Below are positions 1 through 5,800 of a stretch of DNA of 5,800 nucleotides, piece after piece. The position numbers and the translations under genes were made by a program. The notes beneath the pieces were generated by a model. That model searched no databases, had not been told where the DNA came from, and saw only the letters and a program-made list of their open reading frames with translations. This DNA is from Verrucomicrobiota bacterium (GTDB lineage: Bacteria > Verrucomicrobiota > Verrucomicrobiia > Opitutales > Seribacteraceae), in the NCBI GenBank assembly GCA_030830145.1, contig JAURNO010000055.1:1-5800 (forward strand). The letters are read 5' to 3'. The number at the start of each line of letters is the position of its first letter. Position 1 is the first letter of the stretch.

Positions 1-1149
1 GGGGCCCGGATACACCTTGTGTTCTCCGTGCTTGAAGCCACCACCTGCAAGTACGAGCGGCAAATTGCGAGTGGAGTGACCACCCGTCGCCATGCCGCAG
101 CCGTAGAGAATGGAGGTGTGGTCGAGCAACGTTCCTCCATTGATCGTATCCTCCTGCTCTTTGAGTAGATCGATCAGGTAAGACATCATGGAGACTTGAA
201 AGCCCTCGATCTTTTTCAATGCGGTGACCGGTTCATCCCGTTCTCCATGGTGGGAGAACCCATGATACCCGCCATTGAGTCCGAAGTCACCGTTGGCGAA
301 TCCACTCACGCAAGTGATAGCTCGGGTCGAATCGGTTTGGATTGCCAACGCGATGATTTCGATCATGGCTTTGAGTTGTTCCGCCGTACCATTACCCGGA
401 TTGGGCTCTTCAATAGGAGCCTTCGGTTTTGGGCGTTGGACCCATGGTTCTTGCTGTTTGATTTTGCCTTCCAAAGTGCGGACGGAATCGAAATACTCTT
501 CCAGTTTGAGCTGATCGTGCTTGCCCAATTCACGATTGAGGGATTTGGCCTGATCCAAAACCACGTCGAGAATGCTGTTGTGCCGTTTGAAGCGCTCGGT
601 TGCGGAAACCTTCTGCTGGGGCGTATCCTCGAAGAACATTGCCCTGTAGGCAGCTCGCATGTCGATGCTTGGTACCTGCACACCCGTCCGTGTGAAGCTG
701 AGCAAGTTGCGCTCTCGCACACCAAGCGTCATCGAAGGGAAACGGGTGGCTGCGCCATGATACTCGGCAAGTTTTTGGTCGAGGCTGACATTGCCTTCGG
801 CATAGTTGTGGGCGAGAATCGGCCTGACTCCGCTGAGAAACACAGGAACTCCTTGGTGCCCACCGGTGAAGCCGTGGTCGAGGTTTTGGAAAACGGTAAT
901 GTCCTTACGGTGTTTTTCGAGAGACTTGAGGGTTTCGGGCATCTCGTACTTCGAGCCCGGTTGGTTGATGTCTGGAAAAAATGCCTTCTGGTACACGCCG
1001 TAGTTGTTCGATAGGCAAACGAACCGTTTGACTGGCTTGCCCGCTTTTTGAGCAGCCCGTACTTGCGGCATAGATTCGAGCATTGGCAGAGCAATGGCGA
1101 CCCCCGCCGCCTTGAGGAAACTTCTTCGATTCGGGCTGTATGGAGTCAT
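1..1149 (-). CDS. DUF1552 family protein with Tat signal, C-terminus outside window
   Basis: Reading leftward from an ATG at 1147-1149, an uninterrupted frame of 383 codons runs off the left edge. The N-terminus carries a twin-arginine signal: N7-R8-R9-S10-F11-L12-K13, then a hydrophobic stretch (about residues 14-24) and a possible cleavage site near V30-R31-A32. The product is therefore probably exported folded to the periplasm or cell surface. The body matches DUF1552 as I know the family: an FVCLSNNYGVY block (43-53), DHGFTGGHQGVPVFLSG (91-107), NGGYHGFSHHG (292-302) and LPLVLAGGGFKHGEHK (363-378). Family members usually have roughly 420-480 residues, so some tens of residues are missing. 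The biochemical role is unknown; a fold related to sulfatases/alkaline phosphatases (as for DUF1501) has been suggested, and the His-rich segments would fit metal binding, but that is inference. These genes often follow a large DUF1592/DUF1588/DUF1587 cytochrome-like gene. Here the upstream neighbour is a GH13 gene instead. No clear ribosome binding site precedes the ATG. Confidence 0.9.
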   Translation of the reverse strand, partial: MTPYSPNRRSFLKAAGVAIALPMLESMPQVRAAQKAGKPVKRFVCLSNNYGVYQKAFFPDINQPGSKYEMPETLKSLEKHRKDITVFQNLDHGFTGGHQGVPVFLSGVRPILAHNYAEGNVSLDQKLAEYHGAATRFPSMTLGVRERNLLSFTRTGVQVPSIDMRAAYRAMFFEDTPQQKVSATERFKRHNSILDVVLDQAKSLNRELGKHDQLKLEEYFDSVRTLEGKIKQQEPWVQRPKPKAPIEEPNPGNGTAEQLKAMIEIIALAIQTDSTRAITCVSGFANGDFGLNGGYHGFSHHGERDEPVTALKKIEGFQVSMMSYLIDLLKEQEDTINGGTLLDHTSILYGCGMATGGHSTRNLPLVLAGGGFKHGEHKVYPGP

Positions 1150-1274
1150 GCAGTTTTACTTTTTAGGTGAATAAAAAAGAAATCTAATACCTTTTTATTT
1201 ATTTAGTATGTTTTTTCCTTTTTTTTCAAGTAAAGTTGCGATCTTTTGCTACATTTTGTTGCAGGGAGCACGGA
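1150..1274 (-). promoter_or_regulatory. A/T-rich intergenic leader and probable promoter of the DUF1552 gene
   Basis: This 125-bp gap lies between the stop of the GH13 gene and the start of the DUF1552 gene. It is rich in A and T tracts, especially 1160-1230, unlike the flanking coding DNA. On the minus strand a TTGAAA (plus positions 1224-1229) could be a -35 element. A/T-rich hexamers follow, such as TAAATA at 18-bp spacing, but none is a good -10 match. An imperfect A/T inverted repeat (1170-1179 against 1191-1199, 11-nt loop) would lie in the leader. It is too weak to call a terminator, and I see no G/C-rich hairpin ending the GH13 transcript. The promoter assignment rests on composition and position only. 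Confidence 0.35.
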
Positions 1275-3659
1275 TCAAGTGAGTTGCCAAACTTGGATAT
1301 CGAAAGGAGCGATCTGCCTTGGTTTTGTTATCTTTTGCCCCCAAAGCAAGGTTGCTTCAGCGAGATTACCTGCCGTGGAATTGGGGGCGTCCGCTGGAGA
1401 ATCTCCGGGATTGATCAAAAGCAACCAGGAATTGGAACCGCCTTTTTCTTCGATGCCAAGACCGAAAGCCCAGCTGTTATCCGGCGGAATCTCATGGTAA
1501 GAAAAGGCGTCGAACTTCTCGGGGCGAAGAAACCACCCTTGGTCGGACAACCTGAATTCGATCAGTGATCGTATCCATTCGCTCAATTCCTCGAACTTGC
1601 TTGCTTGTGAATAATTCAACGCATTGAGATCTCCGCGTTGGTAAGTGTTTCGCACACCTTTTTTCCCTCGAAGAAAATCCTGACCTGCCGAAAGCATCGG
1701 GATTCCCGGGGCAAGCAAGACCAAACCCAAGGCCAAACGGGCTTTCCTCTCAATCTCGTAAGGCGGTTTGCCGTCTTTCCATTGATCCGGTTTGCAGAGA
1801 CGGTCGATGAAAGCGTAATCGTCGTGACTTTCCAAGTAGTTAACGGACTGCCATGGATGCTCGTTTTCTTTGTCGAGTATTCCTCTGAGCAGTTCAAAGA
1901 CTACCTTGGGTTGCGGGTGATCTTCCTTCACGAAAGCAAGGATTCTTTCTCTGCAGGAATCACTCCAAAGAGAATAGCCGGTCAGGTTCATTCTTTCGGG
2001 CAAACGTCCGCGAAAGCTCCAAGGTTCTGCAATCAGGATTATGCCCGGCTTGATTTTCTTCAACTCATCCTCGATCTCGCCCAGCAACTCGATACCAATG
2101 AGTTCGCCGAGGTCGAAACGAAAACCGTCTAGGTCAAAGCTTCGAACCAAGTGGATAACGCTGTCGAGCACAAGTTTGCGGGCTGCTTCGGATTGGCAAT
2201 TCAGATCGTTTCCGCATCCACTGTGGTTGGTCAGTCTACCGATTTCATCGGTTGAGAAGTATAATTCCCGATCTATGGCAGCCAAATGATTGGGGATTCC
2301 GACATGGTTGTATACGACATCGAGAATGACGGCCAATCCGGCATCGTGAAAGGCCTTGACCAATTCCTTGAATTCATCGATGGCGGATCCGTTTTGGGGG
2401 TCACTTGCATATGCGGAAGCTGGTGCCATGAAACTGACGGGCATGTATCCCCAGTGGTACTCTTCTTTTGATTGGGAGTCGAATTCGAGGACAGGTTGGA
2501 GCTCAACTGCATTGACGCCCAGCTTGCGGAGGTAACAATCTTCCGATTTCAGCCATTTTGACAGACCCCTGAATTCCATGCGTTCTTCTTCGTCCAATGC
2601 ACAGGGCGCGTGGGCCAATAGATCTCGCAGGTGGGCTTCCGCAATGACCAGGTTCGCCATGTCGGGAGGAGTAAACATACTTTCTTGAGGAACTGGGGGC
2701 GGTGGATTGATTGCAATGCCCGGGCCCTCTCTTCCAACCGTTGCCAGGGCATACGGATCCAGTATCTTTTTCGTCAAGCTTTCTCGGGGGTCGCCGTACC
2801 ATTCAAAAATAATTGCCAAGCGATAAAGTTTTCCAGTTGATTTTTCGGGAAATTCGACCGTCCAACTGCCGTCATCCTGAGAAACCATGGAGCGAACGGT
2901 TTCAACGTTTTCGGTGTCATCCTCGAAAATCTCCAAATTGACCTGCTTGGCCCTTGGGGCATAAGCTCGGAACCAACTCCCGTTGGAACGTTCGCGATAT
3001 CCAAATTCCCCCATCGGTCTTTCCCGTTTAAGGAAGTCAAGCTTGTGGCTATCGGGAGAGCCACTTATGTGAAAGCCAATCATGTCCTTGCCTGACCGGC
3101 CTTGTTCGAAAACAAAATTAACGGCGCCTGGAAAGTTTTCTTCGATCCCGGGGAACGGATCCGGCGGTCCGAGCCAAATGCCATCGTCTGTAATGAACTT
3201 GAACGCAAACGAGTCAAGGTGGGTGAGATCCTCCCAATTCATCCAAAGACAAAGATTTTCACCCTCCAAATCCAGTTTCCAACATTCGTCATTGATTGCT
3301 TCGGCCCACCCGTTCCATTCGCATGCCAGAAACACCTCGCGATCGTTCCTCTTGAACAGGTAAGGGAACCGCTCGGGTTCGAGCAAGAAAACGACTTTGG
3401 CTCCGATTTTTGCGTAGCCTCCCAATTTAGCCCGTTCCCATGGGTCGACTGCCTCGAACTGAGAGCCCGCCATGCCCGCAATTTCAACGAGATCCATGGG
3501 TAGGCTGGAACCATCCCAGTCCGTCTCCAAAAAAACGATGCCCTGAGTATCCTCTCTGCGCCAAATCTTTCCCCCTCCTTCGTACACCGCAATTAGCAAA
3601 CCGAACGATCGGCAGAACGCCAATCGAAAAATTTTGCTCTTTTTGGAAACAGTCGCCAT
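1275..3659 (-). CDS. GH13 glycoside hydrolase, pullulanase/isoamylase-type glucan debranching enzyme
   Basis: This 794-residue protein probably hydrolyses alpha-1,6 branch points in glycogen or starch-like alpha-glucan. All four GH13 regions are present: LDVVYNH (446-452, Asp447), DGFRFDLGE (511-519, nucleophile Asp516), LIAEPW (542-547, acid/base Glu545) and NYLESHDD (607-614, transition-state Asp613). YHWGYMP (401-407), SGCGNDLN (480-487) and GQDFLRGKKGVRNTY (659-673) point to the pullulanase/isoamylase branch rather than alpha-amylase. Before the barrel are two CBM48/E-set-like modules. One lies around residues 107-185 (REVFLACEWNGW at 107-118, the glycogen-binding 'NGW' pattern). The other is around 217-305 (GSWFRAYAPRAKQVNLEIF at 227-245). 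The roughly 100 residues at the N-terminus are unassigned. A small beta domain probably follows the barrel at about 710-794. No signal peptide or membrane segment is convincing, so a cytoplasmic role in storage-glucan turnover is likely. The ATG at 3657-3659 is the first possible start, because an in-frame stop lies upstream at 3696-3698. It lacks a clear ribosome binding site. Pullulanase versus isoamylase/GlgX specificity cannot be settled from motifs. Confidence 0.9.
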   Translation of the reverse strand: MATVSKKSKIFRLAFCRSFGLLIAVYEGGGKIWRREDTQGIVFLETDWDGSSLPMDLVEIAGMAGSQFEAVDPWERAKLGGYAKIGAKVVFLLEPERFPYLFKRNDREVFLACEWNGWAEAINDECWKLDLEGENLCLWMNWEDLTHLDSFAFKFITDDGIWLGPPDPFPGIEENFPGAVNFVFEQGRSGKDMIGFHISGSPDSHKLDFLKRERPMGEFGYRERSNGSWFRAYAPRAKQVNLEIFEDDTENVETVRSMVSQDDGSWTVEFPEKSTGKLYRLAIIFEWYGDPRESLTKKILDPYALATVGREGPGIAINPPPPVPQESMFTPPDMANLVIAEAHLRDLLAHAPCALDEEERMEFRGLSKWLKSEDCYLRKLGVNAVELQPVLEFDSQSKEEYHWGYMPVSFMAPASAYASDPQNGSAIDEFKELVKAFHDAGLAVILDVVYNHVGIPNHLAAIDRELYFSTDEIGRLTNHSGCGNDLNCQSEAARKLVLDSVIHLVRSFDLDGFRFDLGELIGIELLGEIEDELKKIKPGIILIAEPWSFRGRLPERMNLTGYSLWSDSCRERILAFVKEDHPQPKVVFELLRGILDKENEHPWQSVNYLESHDDYAFIDRLCKPDQWKDGKPPYEIERKARLALGLVLLAPGIPMLSAGQDFLRGKKGVRNTYQRGDLNALNYSQASKFEELSEWIRSLIEFRLSDQGWFLRPEKFDAFSYHEIPPDNSWAFGLGIEEKGGSNSWLLLINPGDSPADAPNSTAGNLAEATLLWGQKITKPRQIAPFDIQVWQLT

Positions 3660-3671
3660 TATGATGTTCTT
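3660..3671. promoter_or_regulatory. 12-bp divergent gap with -10-like hexamers on both strands
   Basis: The start codons of the leftward GH13 gene and rightward mnmA are only 12 bp apart. TATGAT at 3660-3665 matches the sigma-70 -10 consensus at five of six bases on the plus strand. Reading leftward, CATAAT (plus 3658-3663) also matches five of six and overlaps the GH13 ATG. If TATGAT is used, transcription would begin within a base or two of the mnmA ATG at 3672 and give a leaderless or nearly leaderless mRNA. The best -35-like element, TTGCTC at 3634-3639, is 20 bp from TATGAT but 17 bp from the poorer CATTAT at 3657-3662. Neither start codon has a Shine-Dalgarno sequence. Such hexamers are common by chance, so confidence is low. 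Confidence 0.3.
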
Positions 3672-4811
3672 ATGTCGGGAACAGCTAAAGAACGCCTATT
3701 GGTAGCTCTTTCGGGTGGGGTGGACAGTTCGGTTGCAGCTGCCCTGTTGAAGGATCAAGGGCATGAGGTTGAGGGCGTTTACGTCAGAACTTGGGAGCAT
3801 GAGGACGACCTTCTCGGTGATTGTCCGGGGGCAAAGGATTTGGCTGATGCCGAAGCGGTGGCGGATACCCTGGGGATTTCGTTCCAAGTCGTGAACTTGA
3901 TTGATTTCTACCAACGGGAAGTCGTTTTACCGATGGTCAAGGGTTACGAAGACGGCATCACTCCGAACCCGGATGTTCTTTGCAACCGGGCAATGAAGTT
4001 CGGAGCATTGCTGGAGCATGCTCGCGAAAACGGTTTTGATGGTTTGGCTACCGGCCATTACTGCATCCGCAAGATTACCGCCGGTGGAAAAGCGGAACTT
4101 TGGGAGGGACGAGACAAAAACAAGGATCAATCTTATTTTCTAGCCCGGATCACGCGGGAGCAGCTATCAGGGGCTCGTTTTCCTCTCGGTCAAATTGAGA
4201 AGCCAAAGGTTCGTGAAATTGCCCGGGAACTTGATCTCTCCGTTGCCGAGAAGAAGGACAGCCAAGGGATTTGCTTTCTTGGAAAGGTCAAGGTGCCTGA
4301 CTTTCTATCTACTTTCATCGAGGACAAGCCGGGTGATATCGTTACAACGAAGGGCGAAGTCGTCGGCCGGCATCAAGGTCTTCATCGATATACTCTGGGC
4401 CAACGAAGGGGGATTGGAGTGCCCTCGAATGCGGACCACGAAAATTTCGTCGTCACTGGCAAGGAGGAATCGTCCAACCAACTAATCGTTGCCTTCGAGA
4501 ATCCCGAAGAGCCTACGCTTTGGGGAAGGCGTTATGAGGTCGAGAACCTTTCTTTTCTTGGAGGCCAGCCTCTTTCCGGAGAATTTGAACTTTTGGGAAA
4601 GACTCGTTATCGGGACCCGTCGGTTGCCCTTTCCTTTCGTTCCCTTGATGATTCTCGGGCCGAAGTGGTATTTAGCGAATCTCAACGGGCCCTTGCCCCC
4701 GGGCAAGTGCTTGCCCTGTATGATGGAGAAAGGCTTTTGGGTGGAGGAACCTATGCTCCTTCCGCCTTGGGTCGGGCCGACCTATCATGCACCTCAACCA
4801 TTTCCGCTTGA
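3672..4811 (+). CDS. mnmA: tRNA-specific 2-thiouridylase MnmA
   Basis: MnmA activates U34 of the Lys, Glu and Gln tRNAs with ATP and replaces the C2 oxygen with sulfur from a persulfide relay, forming s2U in the cytoplasm. The 379-residue length is normal for the family. The ATP-pyrophosphatase P-loop SGGVDSS is at 14-20. ITPNPDVLCN (96-105) carries the first catalytic cysteine, Cys104. ATGHY is at 126-130, and KNKDQSYFL (149-157) is the tRNA-binding region. KKDSQGICFLG (194-204) carries the second catalytic cysteine, Cys201. YTLGQRRGIGV (240-250) and the C-terminal barrel ending in LAPGQVLALYDGERLLGGG (341-359) are also typical. Both active-site cysteines are present, so the enzyme should be functional. 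The ATG at 3672 places the P-loop at the usual distance from the N-terminus. There is no clear ribosome binding site, and the divergent GH13 gene begins 12 bp upstream. It may be co-transcribed with the two downstream genes, but no functional tie to them is apparent. Confidence 0.97.
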   Translation: MSGTAKERLLVALSGGVDSSVAAALLKDQGHEVEGVYVRTWEHEDDLLGDCPGAKDLADAEAVADTLGISFQVVNLIDFYQREVVLPMVKGYEDGITPNPDVLCNRAMKFGALLEHARENGFDGLATGHYCIRKITAGGKAELWEGRDKNKDQSYFLARITREQLSGARFPLGQIEKPKVREIARELDLSVAEKKDSQGICFLGKVKVPDFLSTFIEDKPGDIVTTKGEVVGRHQGLHRYTLGQRRGIGVPSNADHENFVVTGKEESSNQLIVAFENPEEPTLWGRRYEVENLSFLGGQPLSGEFELLGKTRYRDPSVALSFRSLDDSRAEVVFSESQRALAPGQVLALYDGERLLGGGTYAPSALGRADLSCTSTISA

Positions 4812-4869
4812 TTCACAGCTCTTATTCGATCACTAATAGGATTGGACCCTAGATCTTATTCTTCACAAC

Positions 4870-5571
4870 ATGCGATTACGCCTATCCAAGAAAACTCGGA
4901 AAAAATTGCCTATCGGGGATGACCAAGCCCCTCTCAAGACCAAGCAAAATCTTGAGGAGCATTTGCAATCCGCCGTTTCCTTTCTTCAGACGCAACAAAA
5001 CGTGCTGGTTCGCACCGTAGAGATTTTGGAAGAAATAGGAGATTTGGCGGCAACCATGAAAGCTGATATTATTCGATCCATTACTCTGGAGGACGAAAAA
5101 AAATCCCGTGATAAGTTCAAGGAGCTCAGGCAAGAACTCAAATGGCTTTGTAGTTTGGAGTTCAACCAGAAAAGCCTTTTCAGCCAAAACGGAGCCGATA
5201 CTTCATTCAAACTTTTCAAGGATGCGAGTGCAAGCGCCCCCAAGATCAATCAGCCCGCGGCCCCCCATTTTCTCGGACCCCTGCAAGATTCGGACGAGCA
5301 GGTCAATGCCGATCAAATCCAGAAATCCCTACAGGCCTTGCAGGAAATGCTTGGGCAATCGGATGCGGCTGAAAACGACTTGCAAACCAGCTTTGAGGCT
5401 CTAGCAGCTGATCCTGAAGCCCAAAAGAAGCTCAAGTTTCTTGAGGAAAGAGTCAAAACTTGGGTCTCCGAAGTAATAGAAGGGCACGACGGACTTACCG
5501 TTCAAGCGAACTTGCTGGGAAATCGCGTGGACGGATTGATTCGCGGTATTCAAGGTTTGAGTTCGGAATGA
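4870..5571 (+). CDS. Flagellin-D1-like helical protein lacking D0 segments
   Basis: This 233-residue, largely helical protein has no assigned function. A very basic N-terminus (MRLRLSKKTRKK, 1-12) is followed by a long helix, about 26-64. There LQSAVSFLQTQQNVLVRTVE (32-51) resembles the N-terminal D1 helix of flagellin and FlgL proteins (pattern A..FLQTQ...L....EIL..I..L). A second helix (about 75-95) leads into LEFNQKSLFS (96-105), which resembles the flagellin 'KFNGxxLFS' turn. A Pro/Ala-rich linker spans about 118-149. The C-terminal half (about 146-233) is helical again, and DGLTVQANLLGNRVDGLIRG (207-226) followed by IQGLSS recalls the flagellin C-terminal D1 helix before 'NLSSARSRI'. The protein begins after and stops before the positions where the two D0 polymerisation segments would be. 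There is no signal peptide or membrane segment. The ATG at 4870 is the first sensible start, with weak translation signals. The gene starts 58 nt after mnmA and overlaps the next start codon. The flagellin relationship is my reading from motifs; a generic coiled-coil protein is the alternative. Confidence 0.8.
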   Translation: MRLRLSKKTRKKLPIGDDQAPLKTKQNLEEHLQSAVSFLQTQQNVLVRTVEILEEIGDLAATMKADIIRSITLEDEKKSRDKFKELRQELKWLCSLEFNQKSLFSQNGADTSFKLFKDASASAPKINQPAAPHFLGPLQDSDEQVNADQIQKSLQALQEMLGQSDAAENDLQTSFEALAADPEAQKKLKFLEERVKTWVSEVIEGHDGLTVQANLLGNRVDGLIRGIQGLSSE

Positions 5572-5786
5572 ATCAGAGTCGCCCCTCCTCGAACCCGTCA
5601 CCCGGAGGAAAGGAAAGGCCTTTCCTCGGGATTCATTACGTTAGCTGCGGGACTTACGGCAGGATTTACAAGAACAAGACCGGGGACTCTTACGTAGGGA
5701 ACTGCCCTCGTTGCATGCATCCCGTCCGTGTCCGTATCGGACCGGGTGGAACCGGCAACCGCTTCTTCAAATGCTTTTGTCCTTGA
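5568..5786 (+). CDS. Small Cys-rich zinc-ribbon-like protein, unknown function
   Basis: This 72-residue protein has a Pro/Ser-rich, probably disordered start (1-18). A compact core follows with five cysteines: Cys27 (YVSCGTYGR), Cys46 and Cys49 in CPRC, and Cys69 and Cys71 in FFKCFC near the end. Conserved-looking Gly/aromatic motifs surround them (GRIYKNKTGDSYVGNCPRC, RIGPGGTGNRFF). The CxxC plus later CxC arrangement suggests a single zinc-binding ribbon, though the family is not one I can name. I have an impression of similar short hypothetical proteins in Verrucomicrobia and Planctomycetes, which a search would settle. The frame is open upstream to 5460, but the ATG at 5568-5570 is preferred. 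It overlaps the TGA of the flagellin-like gene as ATGA, typical of translational coupling, and the upstream extension lies wholly inside that gene. It may assist or regulate its partner or bind nucleic acid; neither is shown. Confidence 0.75.
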   Translation: MNQSRPSSNPSPGGKERPFLGIHYVSCGTYGRIYKNKTGDSYVGNCPRCMHPVRVRIGPGGTGNRFFKCFCP

Positions 5787-5790
5787 GGAG
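5786..5790 (+). promoter_or_regulatory. Possible Shine-Dalgarno site of a gene beyond the right edge
   Basis: AGGAG overlaps the stop codon of the Cys-rich gene and leaves ten bases before the window ends. It would suit a closely following rightward gene starting just outside, extending the mnmA-led cluster. The next start codon is not visible, so this is tentative. Confidence 0.25.
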
Positions 5791-5800
5791 CAGTCTTTCA

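Noticed and set aside
196..1014. A 272-codon rightward open frame
   Set aside because: It is antisense to the DUF1552 gene, whose minus-strand product has a Tat signal and clear family motifs. The rightward translation shows no recognisable domain.
1170..1199. Imperfect A/T inverted repeat as a terminator for the GH13 gene
   Set aside because: The stem is almost all A-T pairs with a bulge and an 11-nt loop, so it would be weak, and it lies about 75 bp past the GH13 stop, close to the DUF1552 start. Low-complexity A/T sequence explains it.
1235..1263. Repeated TTGC and TTTTG words near the GH13 3' end
   Set aside because: They are short, same-direction and irregularly spaced. They do not form a hairpin or a convincing operator.
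1638..2132. A 164-codon rightward open frame
   Set aside because: It lies opposite the GH13 catalytic barrel, including the conserved region that carries the catalytic Asp613, and its translation has no coherent motifs.
4812..4869. Words TTCACA and TCTTATTC each present twice between mnmA and the flagellin-like gene, considered as regulatory sites or a terminator
   Set aside because: The copies are short direct repeats that cannot form a stem, with no T-run or good promoter hexamer pair. Chance is sufficient in this 58-nt gap.
5460..5567. N-terminal extension of the Cys-rich protein by 36 residues from an upstream ATG
   Set aside because: It would lie entirely inside the flagellin-like coding sequence and adds only a low-complexity Arg/Ser-rich stretch. 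The ATGA overlap start at 5568 is a more natural choice.

Overview
The window looks like a stretch of chromosome from a Verrucomicrobia-type bacterium (PVC group), perhaps an opitute or puniceicoccal lineage. The lineage is inferred from three things. First, there is a Tat-exported DUF1552 protein, a family concentrated in Planctomycetes and Verrucomicrobia. Second, there is a short Cys-rich protein that I loosely recall from the same phyla. Third, recognisable Shine-Dalgarno sites are scarce. Base composition is intermediate (about half G+C by eye), apart from one strongly A/T-rich intergenic stretch. No rRNA, tRNA, CRISPR array, insertion sequence or phage gene is visible.

Layout: (1) Positions 1-1149, minus strand: the first 383 residues of a DUF1552 protein with a twin-arginine signal. 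Its C-terminus lies beyond the left edge. (2) Positions 1150-1274: an A/T-rich gap that probably holds the promoter and leader of that gene. (3) Positions 1275-3659, minus strand: a complete 794-residue GH13 enzyme of the pullulanase/isoamylase (debranching) type with all catalytic residues intact. (4) Positions 3660-3671: only 12 bp separate the divergent start codons of the GH13 gene and mnmA, and this gap holds -10-like hexamers on both strands. (5) Positions 3672-4811, plus strand: a complete mnmA, the tRNA 2-thiouridylase. (6) Positions 4870-5571, plus strand: a 233-residue helical protein that resembles the D1 domain of flagellin but lacks both terminal D0 segments. (7) Positions 5568-5786, plus strand: a 72-residue Cys-rich, zinc-ribbon-like protein whose start codon overlaps the previous stop codon (ATGA).

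The genes fall into two divergent groups. The rightward group, mnmA, the flagellin-like gene and the Cys-rich gene, could be one transcript: the gap after mnmA is 58 nt and the last pair overlaps. The leftward group is the GH13 gene followed, after a 125-nt A/T-rich gap, by the DUF1552 gene, which probably has its own promoter. The GH13 enzyme (alpha-1,6 branch removal in glycogen or starch-like glucans) and MnmA (tRNA wobble modification) have no evident functional link. The least explained genes are the flagellin-D1-like protein and its overlapping Cys-rich partner. They are the best candidates for undescribed biology, but nothing here demonstrates a complete novel system.
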